From Microbacteriaceae bacterium VKM Ac-2855 (GTDB lineage Bacteria > Actinomycetota > Actinomycetes > Actinomycetales > Microbacteriaceae): a stretch of DNA of 64,000 nucleotides. The DNA lies in NCBI GenBank assembly GCA_013204985.1, contig JABMLG010000001.1:785124-849123 (forward strand), read 5' to 3'. A program made the position numbers and the translations under genes. Each line of letters starts with the position of its first letter. Within the stretch, counting starts at the first letter, position 1. Under the pieces are notes generated by a model. It worked only from the letters and a program-made list of their open reading frames with translations, was not told the origin of the DNA and did not search any database. Below are positions 48,123 through 57,035 of the stretch, in pieces.

Positions 48123-48692
48123 ATGGCACACGACAACGAACCCACCGTCACCCTCACCGACTCCCTCGAAGAGCGGATCCGCACCCAGGTCGGCCGCGAG
48201 AACGAGCGGATGGTCGCGCTGCGCGCCGCAGCACTGCTCCGAGGCGGTTACGAGGGCGAGTCGTTCCTCCTCGTGGTCGGCGGCGAGCACGCCGACGGCA
48301 TCCTCAAGGGTGCTCCGTCGCTGTACTGGCCCGAGCTCTGGGGCGCCCGTGCCCTGCTGTACGTCTGGGACGACGAGGCGACGGATGCGGTCCTCGCCGG
48401 CCTCGCCAACCCGGCGTGGCGCGTGCGCGAGATGTGCGCCCGCGTCTGCACGGAACGCGTGCTCGGCGGGCAGAAGAAGCTCGCCCGACTGACGACGGAT
48501 GAGAACCCGCGCGTCCGCGCCGCGGGTGCTCGCGCGCTGGCGGCGATCGCCGCTGCCGGCACCGCCTCCGGACGCGACTCCGGCGGCGAATTCGCCGCCA
48601 GCGTGGTCCAGACCCTCACCGCTATGCTGCGCGATCCGGACCGTGAGGTGCGTCGCGCAGCCCAGCAGGCGGCCGACTCCCTGAAGCAGTGA
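48123..48692 (+). CDS. HEAT-repeat protein
   Basis: A 189-residue soluble protein of paired helices. HEAT-like units are visible as RALLYVWDDEATDAVLAGLA-NPAWRVREMCARVC, then KKLARLTTDENPRVRAAGAR and TLTAMLRDPDREVRRAAQQA. HEAT scaffolds mediate protein contacts and the partner cannot be told. ATG at 48123 is preceded by GGGAAG five bases away. It ends at the strong hairpin shared with the convergent MFS gene. Confidence 0.82.
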   Translation: MAHDNEPTVTLTDSLEERIRTQVGRENERMVALRAAALLRGGYEGESFLLVVGGEHADGILKGAPSLYWPELWGARALLYVWDDEATDAVLAGLANPAWRVREMCARVCTERVLGGQKKLARLTTDENPRVRAAGARALAAIAAAGTASGRDSGGEFAASVVQTLTAMLRDPDREVRRAAQQAADSLKQ

Positions 48693-48718
48693 TGCAGCAA
48701 TAGCACCGCACGACGAAG

Positions 48719-48771
48719 AAGGGGGTTGTCACTCCGTCCCACTGGACGTGAGACGGAGTGACAACCCCCTT
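48719..48771. terminator. Perfect 20-bp bidirectional terminator, family A
   Basis: AAGGGGGTTGTCACTCCGTC (48719-48738) and its exact complement (48752-48771) flank a 13-base loop between the convergent HEAT-repeat and MFS genes. It has the same core as the hairpin at 33958-34009. Confidence 0.88.
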
Positions 48772-48790
48772 CGTGTCGTTGCCGCGGCGG

Positions 48791-50290
48791 TCAGTGCGCG
48801 AGCACCGGCTCCGCATCCGCGGCGGGGGCCTGATGCGCGTTCGCCAGCGATAGGCCCTGGCCCTTGCGGCGGAACAGCAGGGCCGACATCACCGCGCCGA
48901 CCGCGAAGAAGCCGGCACCCCACCAGTACGCCGCGGCGTAACTGGCGATGGCGGCCTGGGCGGCCACCTCCGCCGTCGCCGGCAGGTGCGCTGCCACGTA
49001 ATCAGCAGCGGCTGTGGCGGCGAGCGTGTTCAGCAGAGCCGTGCCCACGGATCCGCCGACCTGCTGGCTGGTGTTCACCATGGCCGACGCGACCCCGGCG
49101 AACTGGCGGTCCACGCCGAGCGTGGCGGTCTGCATCGAGGCGGGCATGATCGAGCCCATCGCGAATCCCATCACCATCAGCGCCGGCAGCACGTTCGCGG
49201 CGTAGCCGCTGTCGAGGTCGAGGCGCGTTAGCATCACCATCGCGATCACACCGAGCACCATGCCGAACGGAACCATGATCTTGGGCCCGAACCGCGGCAC
49301 GAAGATGTTCGTACCCAACTGCGCCGCGAGCACCAGCATGGCGATCATCGGCAGGAACGACAGGCCGGTCTGGATCGGCGAGAAGCCGAGCGACACCTGC
49401 AGGTAGTAGGTCACGAAGAGGAAGATGCCGAACATTCCGGCGCCGGCGATGAGCACCGACATGTAGGCGGCGCCACGGTTGCGGTCGAGGATGATCGACA
49501 GCGGCAGCAGCGGATGCGCGGCACGGCGCTGCCAGAGCACGAACGCGACGAGCAGGACGGCGGCGCCGGCGAGCATGCCCCAGGTCGCCGGCGAGTCCCA
49601 ACCGTCGGTCTCGGCGTTCGAGAAGCCGAAGACGAGACCGAACAGGGCGCCGGAGACGAGCACGGTACCGGGCACGTCGAGCTTCGGACGCGGGCCGGTG
49701 CGCTCGAGGTGGTCGACGAAGAGGACGGCGCCGATCACGGCGACGACCGCGATCACGACGTTGATGTAGAGGTTCCACCGCCAGTCGAGGTTCTCGGTGA
49801 GCACGCCGCCGAGCAGCAGACCGACGGCACCACCGGCTCCGGCGATCGCACCGAAGACGCCGAAGGCACGAGCGCGTTCCTTCGGGATGGTGAAGGTGGT
49901 CGTGAGCACGGCGAGCGCGGTCGGGGCGAGCAGCGCGCCGAAGACGCCCTGCAGGGCGCGGGCCGCGACGAGCATCTCGAAGCTCCCGGCCGCTCCGCCG
50001 AGGGCGGAGGCGATCGCGAAACCGATCAAGCCGATGACGAAGGTGCGCTTGCGGCCGATGAGGTCGGAGAGCCGGCCGCCGAGGAGGAGCAGGCTGGCGA
50101 AGGCGAGCGAATACGCGGTGATGACCCACTGGCGCTGGCCGTCGGAGAAGTCGAGGTCGGCCTGAGCCGCAGGCAGAGCGATGTTCACGACGGTGGCGTC
50201 GAGCACCACCATGAGTTGGGCGAGGGCGACCGTGGTGAGGGTCCACCAGCGCCGCGAAGAGGCGACGGGAGTTGTCGAAGTCGTTGGCAT
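48791..50290 (-). CDS. MFS drug exporter (DHA2, EmrB/QacA type)
   Basis: A 499-residue, fourteen-helix proton-coupled drug exporter. Typical blocks are LAQLMVVLDATVVNIALPAA (helix 1 with Asp), WVITAYSLAFASLLLLGGRL, SDLIGRKRTFVIG (motif A) and the motif C-like GAIAGAGGAVGLLLGGVL. ATG at 50290 is used because TATGCT ends seven bases upstream, consistent with a leaderless mRNA; ATG 50302 is possible. It diverges from a TetR gene, across two CGAAACT-type operators, and is therefore probably induced by a toxic compound. Confidence 0.9.
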   Translation of the reverse strand: MPTTSTTPVASSRRWWTLTTVALAQLMVVLDATVVNIALPAAQADLDFSDGQRQWVITAYSLAFASLLLLGGRLSDLIGRKRTFVIGLIGFAIASALGGAAGSFEMLVAARALQGVFGALLAPTALAVLTTTFTIPKERARAFGVFGAIAGAGGAVGLLLGGVLTENLDWRWNLYINVVIAVVAVIGAVLFVDHLERTGPRPKLDVPGTVLVSGALFGLVFGFSNAETDGWDSPATWGMLAGAAVLLVAFVLWQRRAAHPLLPLSIILDRNRGAAYMSVLIAGAGMFGIFLFVTYYLQVSLGFSPIQTGLSFLPMIAMLVLAAQLGTNIFVPRFGPKIMVPFGMVLGVIAMVMLTRLDLDSGYAANVLPALMVMGFAMGSIMPASMQTATLGVDRQFAGVASAMVNTSQQVGGSVGTALLNTLAATAAADYVAAHLPATAEVAAQAAIASYAAAYWWGAGFFAVGAVMSALLFRRKGQGLSLANAHQAPAADAEPVLAH

Positions 50291-50305
50291 GTCGGCGAGC
50301 ATATA

Positions 50306-50339
50306 CGAAACTCGAAAGTTACGAAACTAGTAAGTTTCG
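50306..50339. promoter_or_regulatory. Double TetR operator
   Basis: CGAAACT-AGTA-AGTTTCG (50322-50339) is a perfect inverted repeat, and an overlapping copy CGAAACT...AGTTACG (50306-50323) precedes it by 16 bases. The pair sits upstream of the -10 box TATGCT of the MFS gene, where binding would block polymerase. Confidence 0.7.
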
Positions 50340-50431
50340 GATCTAAGCAGTCTTGTAATCCTCGAAGATGAACTACGATGGCAGCTGGAACAACGCCCGA
50401 GATTCGCCACGGGCAGATGGGAGCAGCAGCG

Positions 50432-51076
50432 ATGACGCCGCTCGACCTCGAAGAAGCCCCCCTCGACACCGAAGCCGAGACCACCCCGAAGCTCGGCCGC
50501 AAGCGCGACCACACGCGAGACCCCGAGATCCTCGCCGCTGCGCTGGATGTGCTCGCCGAGACGGGCTACGAACGCATGACCGTCGACATGGTCGCCGCGC
50601 GGGCGAAGGCCGGCAAGGCCACGGTCTACCGCCGCTGGGGCTCGAAGGAAGAGCTCGTCATCGAGGCCGTCGCATGCATGAAGAAGGCCGACCTCGACGA
50701 GGCGACCGTCCCCGACACCGGCAGCCTGCGCGGCGATCTCGTGGCGATGATCCGCCCGCACTCGATCGAGGAGGGAGAACGCAAGCTGCGCATCATGGCC
50801 GGACTGACGTCGATGATCGCCCGCGACCCCGACTTCGCGAAGGCCGCGGCGGCCGCGATCGTCGAGCCCCGCGCGCGGATCAACCGGATGTTCCTGCAGC
50901 GTGCGATCGATCGTGGCGAGATCAGCGCCGATTGCGACGTCGACGCCATCTCCTCCATCTCGCCCTCGATGGCGTTCTACCGCACCCTGATGCTGAACAA
51001 GCCGGTCGACCGCGCGTTCCTGATGTCGGTGATCGACGGCGTCATCCTGCCAGCAGCGGGCCTCCCCCGCACCTGA
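50432..51076 (+). CDS. TetR-family transcriptional regulator
   Basis: A repressor of 214 residues. The helix-turn-helix is in residues 28-75 (RDPEILAAALDVLAETGYER and VAARAKAGKATVYRRWGSKE), with the TetR hallmark T-V-Y-R-R-W. The rest is the ligand/dimer domain, of the TetR_C type with GERKLRIMAGLTSMIARDPD. I choose the ATG at 50432 (GGGAG nine bases before it) although in-frame ATGs at 50378 and 50417 exist. It diverges from the DHA2 exporter and is its probable regulator. Confidence 0.88.
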   Translation: MTPLDLEEAPLDTEAETTPKLGRKRDHTRDPEILAAALDVLAETGYERMTVDMVAARAKAGKATVYRRWGSKEELVIEAVACMKKADLDEATVPDTGSLRGDLVAMIRPHSIEEGERKLRIMAGLTSMIARDPDFAKAAAAAIVEPRARINRMFLQRAIDRGEISADCDVDAISSISPSMAFYRTLMLNKPVDRAFLMSVIDGVILPAAGLPRT

Positions 51077-51097
51077 CGGTCGCCCTTGCCGCGAGCT

Positions 51098-51115
51098 AAA
51101 CGTTTCACATAGGCT
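51098..51115 (+). promoter_or_regulatory. LacI operator and -10 box of the regulator gene
   Basis: AAACGTTT (51098-51105), the core of TAAACGTTTCACA, lies immediately before the -10 box TAGGCT (51110-51115), upstream of the lacI-type gene. Similar palindromes occur at 58432 and 62373, suggesting autoregulation and a shared regulon. Confidence 0.65.
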
Positions 51116-51162
51116 GGTCTCGCGAGGAAAGCGTCTTCCTCTCACATCAGCGAGGAGGCTCC

Positions 51163-52164
51163 GTGGCGGAGATCGGCATGCGCGACGTCGCCGCCCTCGC
51201 CGGCGTCTCGGTCGCGACCGTCTCGTACGCGCTCAACCGACCCGACCGGGTGTCCGCCGCATCCGCTGCCCGCGTCGCTGCCGCCGTCGCCGAACTCGGC
51301 TACGTACCGAACATCGCGGCCCGCCAGCTCAAAGCCGGTCGCAGCTTCGCGATCGGTCTCGCCGTCGTGAATATGGTCAACCCGTTCTTCGCCGACGTCG
51401 CCCTCGGTGCCGAAGACGCCGCCGACGAGGCCGGCTATTCGCTCCTCGTCGGCAACAGCAACGATTCGGCCGTCAGGGAGGCCCGCTACCTCGATCTTTT
51501 CGAGCGCCAGCGCGTCGACGGCGTGCTGTTCGCACCACGACTGGCCGAATTCGCCGATCTCGATCGGTTCCGCGCCAGGAACATTCCCGTCGTGCTCGTC
51601 GACCGCGTCGATCCGGCCGGACTCATCCCGTCGGTCTCGTTGGACGACGTCCTCGGCGGGCGCCTGGCCGCCGAACACCTGCTCGCGGGCGGATGCCGAA
51701 ACATCCTCTTCGTCGGCGCTCACCTCGCGATCCCGCAGATGCGCGAGCGCGCCGACGGATGCCGGTCGGCCGTCCTCGAGGCGGGGGCACGCTTCGAGCT
51801 CCTTGAGTCCGACACCCTGAATCCTCGCCTCGGCCGACAGGTCGGCGAAAGGATCGGTGCGCTGCCGCCGCGCGAGCGCCCCGACGGCATCTTCTGCGGC
51901 AACGACGAGATGGCGCTGGGAATCACCCTGGGACTGCTGCGATCAGGCGTCTCCGTGCCCGACGGCATCGCCGTGATCGGCTACGACGACATCGCCTTCG
52001 CGGAATCCGCCGTCGTGCCGCTCAGTTCGATCCGTCAGCCGAGCTACGCGATGGGGGCCGCCGCGACTCGGCTGCTGCTCGCGCTACTGGACGGCGAACC
52101 CGAGCCGCCCTCCGTGCGCTTCGAGCCCAGCCTCGTGGTCCGGCACTCGACGCGCGCCGTCTGA
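51163..52164 (+). CDS. LacI-family transcriptional regulator
   Basis: A 333-residue sugar-responsive regulator. The helix-turn-helix is MRDVAALAGVSVATVSYALN (residues 6-25) with the hinge helix NIAARQLKAGRS. The periplasmic-binding-protein-like core follows (SFAIGLAVVNMVNPFFADVA, DGIFCGNDEMALGITLGLLR, IGYDDIAFAES). GTG start at 51163 has GAGGAGG upstream. It is the first gene of the beta-galactosidase block, and palindromes of its type stand before three transcription units, so it probably controls the whole cluster with a galactoside as inducer. Confidence 0.92.
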   Translation: MAEIGMRDVAALAGVSVATVSYALNRPDRVSAASAARVAAAVAELGYVPNIAARQLKAGRSFAIGLAVVNMVNPFFADVALGAEDAADEAGYSLLVGNSNDSAVREARYLDLFERQRVDGVLFAPRLAEFADLDRFRARNIPVVLVDRVDPAGLIPSVSLDDVLGGRLAAEHLLAGGCRNILFVGAHLAIPQMRERADGCRSAVLEAGARFELLESDTLNPRLGRQVGERIGALPPRERPDGIFCGNDEMALGITLGLLRSGVSVPDGIAVIGYDDIAFAESAVVPLSSIRQPSYAMGAAATRLLLALLDGEPEPPSVRFEPSLVVRHSTRAV

Positions 52165-52210
52165 GCGCGACGGAACCCGGACCACCGGCACCGGAACCGG
52201 CGCCGGCACC

Positions 52211-52252
<42 letters not shown>

Positions 52253-52271
52253 CAACCCGAGGAGAGCATCC

Positions 52272-54287
52272 GTGTACTACGGCGGCGACTACAACCCCGA
52301 ACAATGGCCCGAGATCGTCTGGCCCGAGGATGCGCGCCTGATGCGCGAGGCCGGCGTCACCATGGTGAGCCTGGGAATCTTCACCTGGTCGCGGATCCAG
52401 CCCGCGGAGGGCGTCTTCGACTTCGAGTGGCTCGACACCGTCATCGGTCTGCTGCACGAGAACGGAATCGGAGTCGACCTCGCCACCGCGACCGCATCTC
52501 CCCCGCCGTGGGCCACGGCCGCGTATCCGCAGATGCTGCCGCAGGATGAGAACGGCGCCACCTACTGGCCCGGCAGCCGCCAGCACTTCGCACCCACCTC
52601 GCCCGACTACCGCCGTCTCGCGGCCGAGCTCGTCACCGCGCTGGCCGAGCGCTACGTCGCGCATCCGGGCGTTGTGATGTGGCATGTCAACAACGAGTAC
52701 GGCTGCCACCTCAACTACGACTACTCCGACAACGCGCGTGACGCGTTCCGCCGCTGGCTCGAGGCGAAATACGGCGACATCGACACCCTCAACGCCGCGT
52801 GGGGCACCGCGTTCTGGTCGCAGCGCTACACGGCGTTCGACCAGATCGTGCCGCCGCGCAAGGCGCCGTATTCGCAGAATCCCGCCGGTGTGCTCGACTT
52901 CAAGCGCTTCTCGTCGGATGCACTGCTCGAGCTGTACATCATGGAGCGCGACATCATCCGCGCAGCCGGTGCCGCGCAGCCGATCACCACCAATTTCATG
53001 GGCGCCTTCCCCGCAGCCGACTACTGGCGATGGGCGGAGGAGGTCGATCTGATCAGCGACGACTCCTACCCCGACCCTAACGACCCGGAATCGTTCCGGG
53101 CCGCCGCGTTCACCCGCGAACTGATGCGATCGCTGAAGCCCGGCGTGCCGTGGATCCTGATGGAGCAGTCGACGAACGCCGTGAACTGGCGGCCGACGAA
53201 CGCGCCCAAGGCCCCGGGCCAGATGGCGGCACTCTCGATGCAGGCCGTCGGTCGGGGCGCCGACGGCATCCTGTTCTTCCAGTGGCGCCAGTCGCGCGCC
53301 GGGAGCGAGAAGTTCCACTCCGCGATGCTGCCGCACGCGGGAACCGATACGCGCACCTGGCGAGAGGTCACCGCGCTGGGGGCCGATCTCGCCGCGCTGC
53401 CTCCGCTGCCGCTCGGCTCCGGAGCCCGCGTCGCGCTGGTCTTCGACTGGCAGAACTGGTGGGCGATCAGCGGGGCCGACCACCCCGTCGCGGTCGAGTA
53501 CGACTCCCTGGTGCAGCGCTGGTTCGCCGCCCTGCACCGTCAGCACATCTCGGTGGACATCGTCCGCGCCGACAGCGATCTGAGCGGATACGCGCTCGTG
53601 GTCGCCCCGCAGCTGTACCTGCTCACGGATGCGGGCGCCGCGAATCTCACCGCTTTCGTCGAGGGTGGCGGGCACCTGCTGGTGTCGGCGTTCTCCGACG
53701 TGGTCGACGAGAACGACGCGTTCCGCGACGGTGGTTTCCTGCAGCAGCTCGGTCCGACGCTCGGCATCACGGTGGAGGACTTCGGCGCCCTCGTGCCGCC
53801 CGCACGCGCGACCGGGCCGACGTCGGCCGGGGAGGACCCCGCCACACGTTCCGCGTTCGGCCCCGGTGAGGATCACGCGACCGTGGCCTCCCCCGCCGGT
53901 GCGCTGCGCGGCGAGTACTTCGCCGAGCAGATCCACGCCGTCGACGCCGATGTGCTCGGGGCCTTCTCCGACGGCAGGCTCCGTGGCGCCCCCGCGCTCA
54001 CCTCGCGGGCGAGTGGCGCGGGTCGCGCACACTACCTCGCGACGATCCCCGACGACGCCGGGATGCGTGTGATCACCGGATGGGCGGCGGGACAGGCCGG
54101 CGTCGAGCCCGAGCTCGGCGGTCTCGACGAGTTCGTCGAGGTGGCGCGACGCGGTGATGTGCTCACCGTCATCAACCAGAGCGATCGACGCGTCGATGTC
54201 GCGATCACCGGCACTGAGCTGCGCTCCGGCGCGGCGGTCGACGGTCTCGACCTCGCCCCGTTCGGCTGGGCGCAGCTGCGCGTCTGA
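52272..54287 (+). CDS. GH42 beta-galactosidase
   Basis: Intracellular glycoside hydrolase family 42 enzyme of 671 residues that removes galactose from short beta-galactosides. It starts YYGGDYNPEQWPEIVWPEDA and has the acid/base in HVNNEYGCHL (E142) and the nucleophile in WILMEQSTNAVNW (E298). The trimerisation domain ALVVAPQLYLLTDAGAANLT and a C-terminal beta domain are complete, and no signal peptide is present. GTG at 52272 follows GAGGAGAGC. It lies downstream of the LacI gene and upstream (convergent) of the sugar ABC operon, with which it should cooperate. Confidence 0.95.
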   Translation: MYYGGDYNPEQWPEIVWPEDARLMREAGVTMVSLGIFTWSRIQPAEGVFDFEWLDTVIGLLHENGIGVDLATATASPPPWATAAYPQMLPQDENGATYWPGSRQHFAPTSPDYRRLAAELVTALAERYVAHPGVVMWHVNNEYGCHLNYDYSDNARDAFRRWLEAKYGDIDTLNAAWGTAFWSQRYTAFDQIVPPRKAPYSQNPAGVLDFKRFSSDALLELYIMERDIIRAAGAAQPITTNFMGAFPAADYWRWAEEVDLISDDSYPDPNDPESFRAAAFTRELMRSLKPGVPWILMEQSTNAVNWRPTNAPKAPGQMAALSMQAVGRGADGILFFQWRQSRAGSEKFHSAMLPHAGTDTRTWREVTALGADLAALPPLPLGSGARVALVFDWQNWWAISGADHPVAVEYDSLVQRWFAALHRQHISVDIVRADSDLSGYALVVAPQLYLLTDAGAANLTAFVEGGGHLLVSAFSDVVDENDAFRDGGFLQQLGPTLGITVEDFGALVPPARATGPTSAGEDPATRSAFGPGEDHATVASPAGALRGEYFAEQIHAVDADVLGAFSDGRLRGAPALTSRASGAGRAHYLATIPDDAGMRVITGWAAGQAGVEPELGGLDEFVEVARRGDVLTVINQSDRRVDVAITGTELRSGAAVDGLDLAPFGWAQLRV

Positions 54288-54314
54288 CCCGCTCTGTTCG
54301 ACGAGCCGCCGGTT

Positions 54315-54420
54315 CCGACGAGCCGCTGCACCGACGAGCCGCTGCACCGACGAGCTGCTGCACCGACGAGCTGCTGCACCGAAGAGCCGCTGCACCGACG
54401 AGCTGCTGCACCGAAGAGAA
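54315..54420. repeat. 16-bp tandem repeat
   Basis: Six contiguous 16-bp units CCGACGAGCCGCTGCA, with C/T and A/C variants, plus a partial unit, lie right after the beta-galactosidase stop. They carry no spacers, so this is not a CRISPR. The unit is not a multiple of three and shows no gene. Confidence 0.8.
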
Positions 54421-54454
54421 CGGCCCTTCCGACGCGATCGGAGGGGGCGTTCTC
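54416..54454. terminator. Bidirectional hairpin between GH42 and ABC operon
   Basis: GAGAACG and CGTTCTC form the base and CCCTTCCGA/TCGGAGGGG the top (one T-G pair) around CGCGA. It lies between convergent genes. Confidence 0.75.
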
Positions 54455-54471
54455 GTATGCTCCGCGAAGCG

Positions 54472-55104
54472 TCAGTCGCGCGCGAGGCGCAGAGCCAGCG
54501 CGGCGAAGGCGAGGCAGCCGAGGCACGGCACGATCAGGGGCGCCAGCTGCCACGTGATCAGCGCGGTGAGCAGCAGCGCGACGACCAGGAACGACGTGCT
54601 CCGTGCATCCGTCGCCGCGTGACGAGCGGAGGCGCGCAGCAGCGGCAGCCATCGAGCCCCGGGCGCCCAGTCGGCGGCGGCACCGACGAGCACGACCAGG
54701 GCGGCGACGAGCGCCAGCACCAGCACGACCGCCACGCCGATCCCGCCCGGCAGCGCGCCGGTCGAGGCGAGCACCAGGTCGAGCGCCACCACAGCGGATC
54801 CGCCCAGCAGCGCGAGACCGACGGGAAGCGAGCGTGCGAAGCCCGCCCGAACATCCGCCCAGGCCGACGCCACCGACGACTCCTCGTCGAGCACGAAGCG
54901 ACGAAGATGTCGGATGCCGACAGCCAGGGCCAGCGGCAACGTCACCAACGGCAGAGCCACGATCGCGATGAGCAGCCCCGTGTAGAGCACCTCCGCGAAC
55001 AGGGCGAACTTGTTCGTCGCCCCCGGCCAGCGCAGTGCCGTGCCATCGGCGGAGGCCGCCCGGGAGTCCCGAGCGGCCCGCCGTGCGCGCGAGGCGACGG
55101 TCAT
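54472..55104 (-). CDS. YesL-like (DUF624) membrane protein
   Basis: A 210-residue membrane protein with about five helices (ALFAEVLYTGLLIAIVALPL, SLPVGLALLGGSAVVALDLV and others), of the YesL/DUF624 family that is often encoded next to sugar ABC importers. Its function is unknown. The ATG overlaps the permease stop by ATGA, so it is the last gene of the sugar operon. It is the only gene in the operon without a defined transport role. Confidence 0.83.
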   Translation of the reverse strand: MTVASRARRAARDSRAASADGTALRWPGATNKFALFAEVLYTGLLIAIVALPLVTLPLALAVGIRHLRRFVLDEESSVASAWADVRAGFARSLPVGLALLGGSAVVALDLVLASTGALPGGIGVAVVLVLALVAALVVLVGAAADWAPGARWLPLLRASARHAATDARSTSFLVVALLLTALITWQLAPLIVPCLGCLAFAALALRLARD

Positions 55105-56006
55105 CCCTTCAGCCCCTGCGTCGCGACGCCGTCGACGAGGAAGCGCTGGAAGATGATGAAGAAGATCATGATCGGCAGGAGCGCCAGCACCGAGATGGCG
55201 ATCGTCGCACCGTAGTCGGAGGAGGAGGTCTGATCGTTGTAGACCCGCAGCGCCAGCGGCAACGGCTGCTTGTCGGGCGTGTTCAGGTAGAGCAGCGGGC
55301 CGAGGAAGTCGTTCCAGCTCCAGATGAACGCGAAGATCGACGAGGTGATGATGGCGGGGCGGATGAGGGGCAGCGTGATCGAGCGGAAGATCCGCACGTG
55401 TCCCGCACCGTCGATCCGGGCGGCTTCGTCCAGCTCCATCGGCAGGTTACGGATGAACTGCACCATCAGGAACACGAAGAACGCCTCCGTGGCCAGGAAC
55501 TTGCCCACCAGCAGCGGCCAGTAGCTGTCCATCATGCCCAGGGTCCGGAAGATCGTGTACTGCGGGATGATCAGCACATGCACCGGCAGCAACAGCGTGC
55601 CGATCATGATCGCGAAGTACATCGGCCGGCCGCGGAAGTCGAGTCGCGCGAACGCGTAGGCGGCCATCGAAGATGAGATCACGACGCCGATCACCGAACC
55701 GACGGCCAGCACGGTGGAGTTCAGGAAGAATTGCCACAGCGGCACGCCGGCGACGCCCGAGAACACCTTGATGTAGTTGTCGATCGTCGGGTTCTCCGGC
55801 AGCAGTGAGGTCACCCCGCCGAACTCGGCGGACGGCTTGAACGAGGCGAACACCATCCAGATCAACGGATACAGCACGATCGCGGTCAGCACGATCATCG
55901 CCACGATCCAGACGATCGTGCCGATCTTGGGCTTTCGCCGATTGCGTGGCGGTGTGGTGCCGGCGGTGACGATCCCGGTCGTCGTGGGGTGTTCCAGGAC
56001 GCTCAT
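55101..56006 (-). CDS. Sugar ABC importer permease, MalG type
   Basis: Membrane subunit of 301 residues of a carbohydrate-uptake (CUT1) importer. Six helices and the EAA loop DEAARIDGAGHVRIFRSITL followed by PLIRPAI. The tail ends FFIIFQRFLVDGVATQGLKG, a clear CUT1 end. ATG at 56006 overlaps the partner permease stop by ATGA. There is no ATPase gene in the cluster, so a shared MsiK-like ATPase must serve it, as is usual in actinobacteria. Confidence 0.92.
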   Translation of the reverse strand: MSVLEHPTTTGIVTAGTTPPRNRRKPKIGTIVWIVAMIVLTAIVLYPLIWMVFASFKPSAEFGGVTSLLPENPTIDNYIKVFSGVAGVPLWQFFLNSTVLAVGSVIGVVISSSMAAYAFARLDFRGRPMYFAIMIGTLLLPVHVLIIPQYTIFRTLGMMDSYWPLLVGKFLATEAFFVFLMVQFIRNLPMELDEAARIDGAGHVRIFRSITLPLIRPAIITSSIFAFIWSWNDFLGPLLYLNTPDKQPLPLALRVYNDQTSSSDYGATIAISVLALLPIMIFFIIFQRFLVDGVATQGLKG

Positions 56007-56995
56007 TTGGTGTCTCCCGAGTAGTGCACCCAGCTTTTCTGGGTCTTGAACAGGACGAAGGCGATGATGCCCACGAAGACCAGCAGCACCCAGGCCATCG
56101 CGGAGGCGTAGCCCATCTGGTTGTTCGTGAACGCGCGCGTGTACAGGTACACCGTGTAGAAGTTCGTCGCGCCGGCCGGACCACCCGTGCCGTTGCCGAT
56201 GATGTACGCCGAGGCGAACACCTGGAACGCATTGATGAGTTCCAGCAGCAGGTTGAAGAAGATCACCGGCGAGAGCATCGGCAACGTGACGCTGGTGAAC
56301 TTTCGCCACGGGCCGGCGCCGTCCATCGACGCCGCCTCGTAGAGTTCGCTCGGCACCTGCTTGAGCCCCGCCAGGAAGATCACCATGGGAGCGCCGAACT
56401 GCCACACTGCGAGCAGGATCATCATCGGCAGTACGAGAGCCGGCACGCCGATCCAGCCGCCGAGGTTGATGCCGAACAGGTTCAAACCGGAGTCGACCGG
56501 CCCGTTCGTGGAGAACATCGCCCGCCAGACGATCGCGACGCTGACGCTCGCGCCGATCAACGACGGTGCGTAGAACGCGGAGCGGAAGAAGCCCGTGCCC
56601 TTCGCCTTGTAGTTCAGCAGCATCGCCACCAGGAGTGCAGCGGCGAGCTTCACGGGGGTACCCACGAAGACGTAGGTCAGCGTCAACTGCACCGACTGCA
56701 GGAACTTCGGGTCCGAGAACAGCCGCTCGAAGTTCGCGGTGCCGATCCATTCCGGAGCGCGGAACAGGTTGTAGTCGGTGAACGCGAAGTACAACGACAT
56801 GAGCATCGGGCCCAGCGTCAGGGCGACGAAGCCCAGCAGCCAAGGTGAGAGGAAGGCGTAGCCGGCGAGGGTGTCGCGGCGGCGGTTCTTCCGTGGCGCG
56901 GAGTCCGCGGCGGAGCGGGCTGAGCCCGCCCCGCCGGGACCGGACGCGGCACGGCCGGGTGCGGTCGTCCCGCTCTCGGTGTGCAGTGTCGTCAT
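56003..56995 (-). CDS. Sugar ABC importer permease, MalF type
   Basis: Membrane subunit of 330 residues. A polar, Gly/Ala/Ser-rich cytoplasmic N-terminus of about 40 residues is followed by AGYAFLSPWLLGFVALTLGP, and the EAA loop YEAASMDGAGPWRKFTSVTL then PMLSPVIF contacts the ATPase. It pairs with the MalG-type subunit that it overlaps and receives substrate from the lipoprotein encoded upstream. Probable cargo is a galactoside or galactan oligosaccharide. Confidence 0.92.
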   Translation of the reverse strand: MTTLHTESGTTAPGRAASGPGGAGSARSAADSAPRKNRRRDTLAGYAFLSPWLLGFVALTLGPMLMSLYFAFTDYNLFRAPEWIGTANFERLFSDPKFLQSVQLTLTYVFVGTPVKLAAALLVAMLLNYKAKGTGFFRSAFYAPSLIGASVSVAIVWRAMFSTNGPVDSGLNLFGINLGGWIGVPALVLPMMILLAVWQFGAPMVIFLAGLKQVPSELYEAASMDGAGPWRKFTSVTLPMLSPVIFFNLLLELINAFQVFASAYIIGNGTGGPAGATNFYTVYLYTRAFTNNQMGYASAMAWVLLVFVGIIAFVLFKTQKSWVHYSGDTK

Positions 56996-57035
56996 GATGT
57001 GCCTTCCGGTTCCTGTGCAGACGGTGGGCGGGGAG

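Noticed and set aside
54315..54420. Possible CRISPR array after beta-galactosidase
   Set aside because: The 16-bp units are directly contiguous with no spacers and no cas genes nearby.
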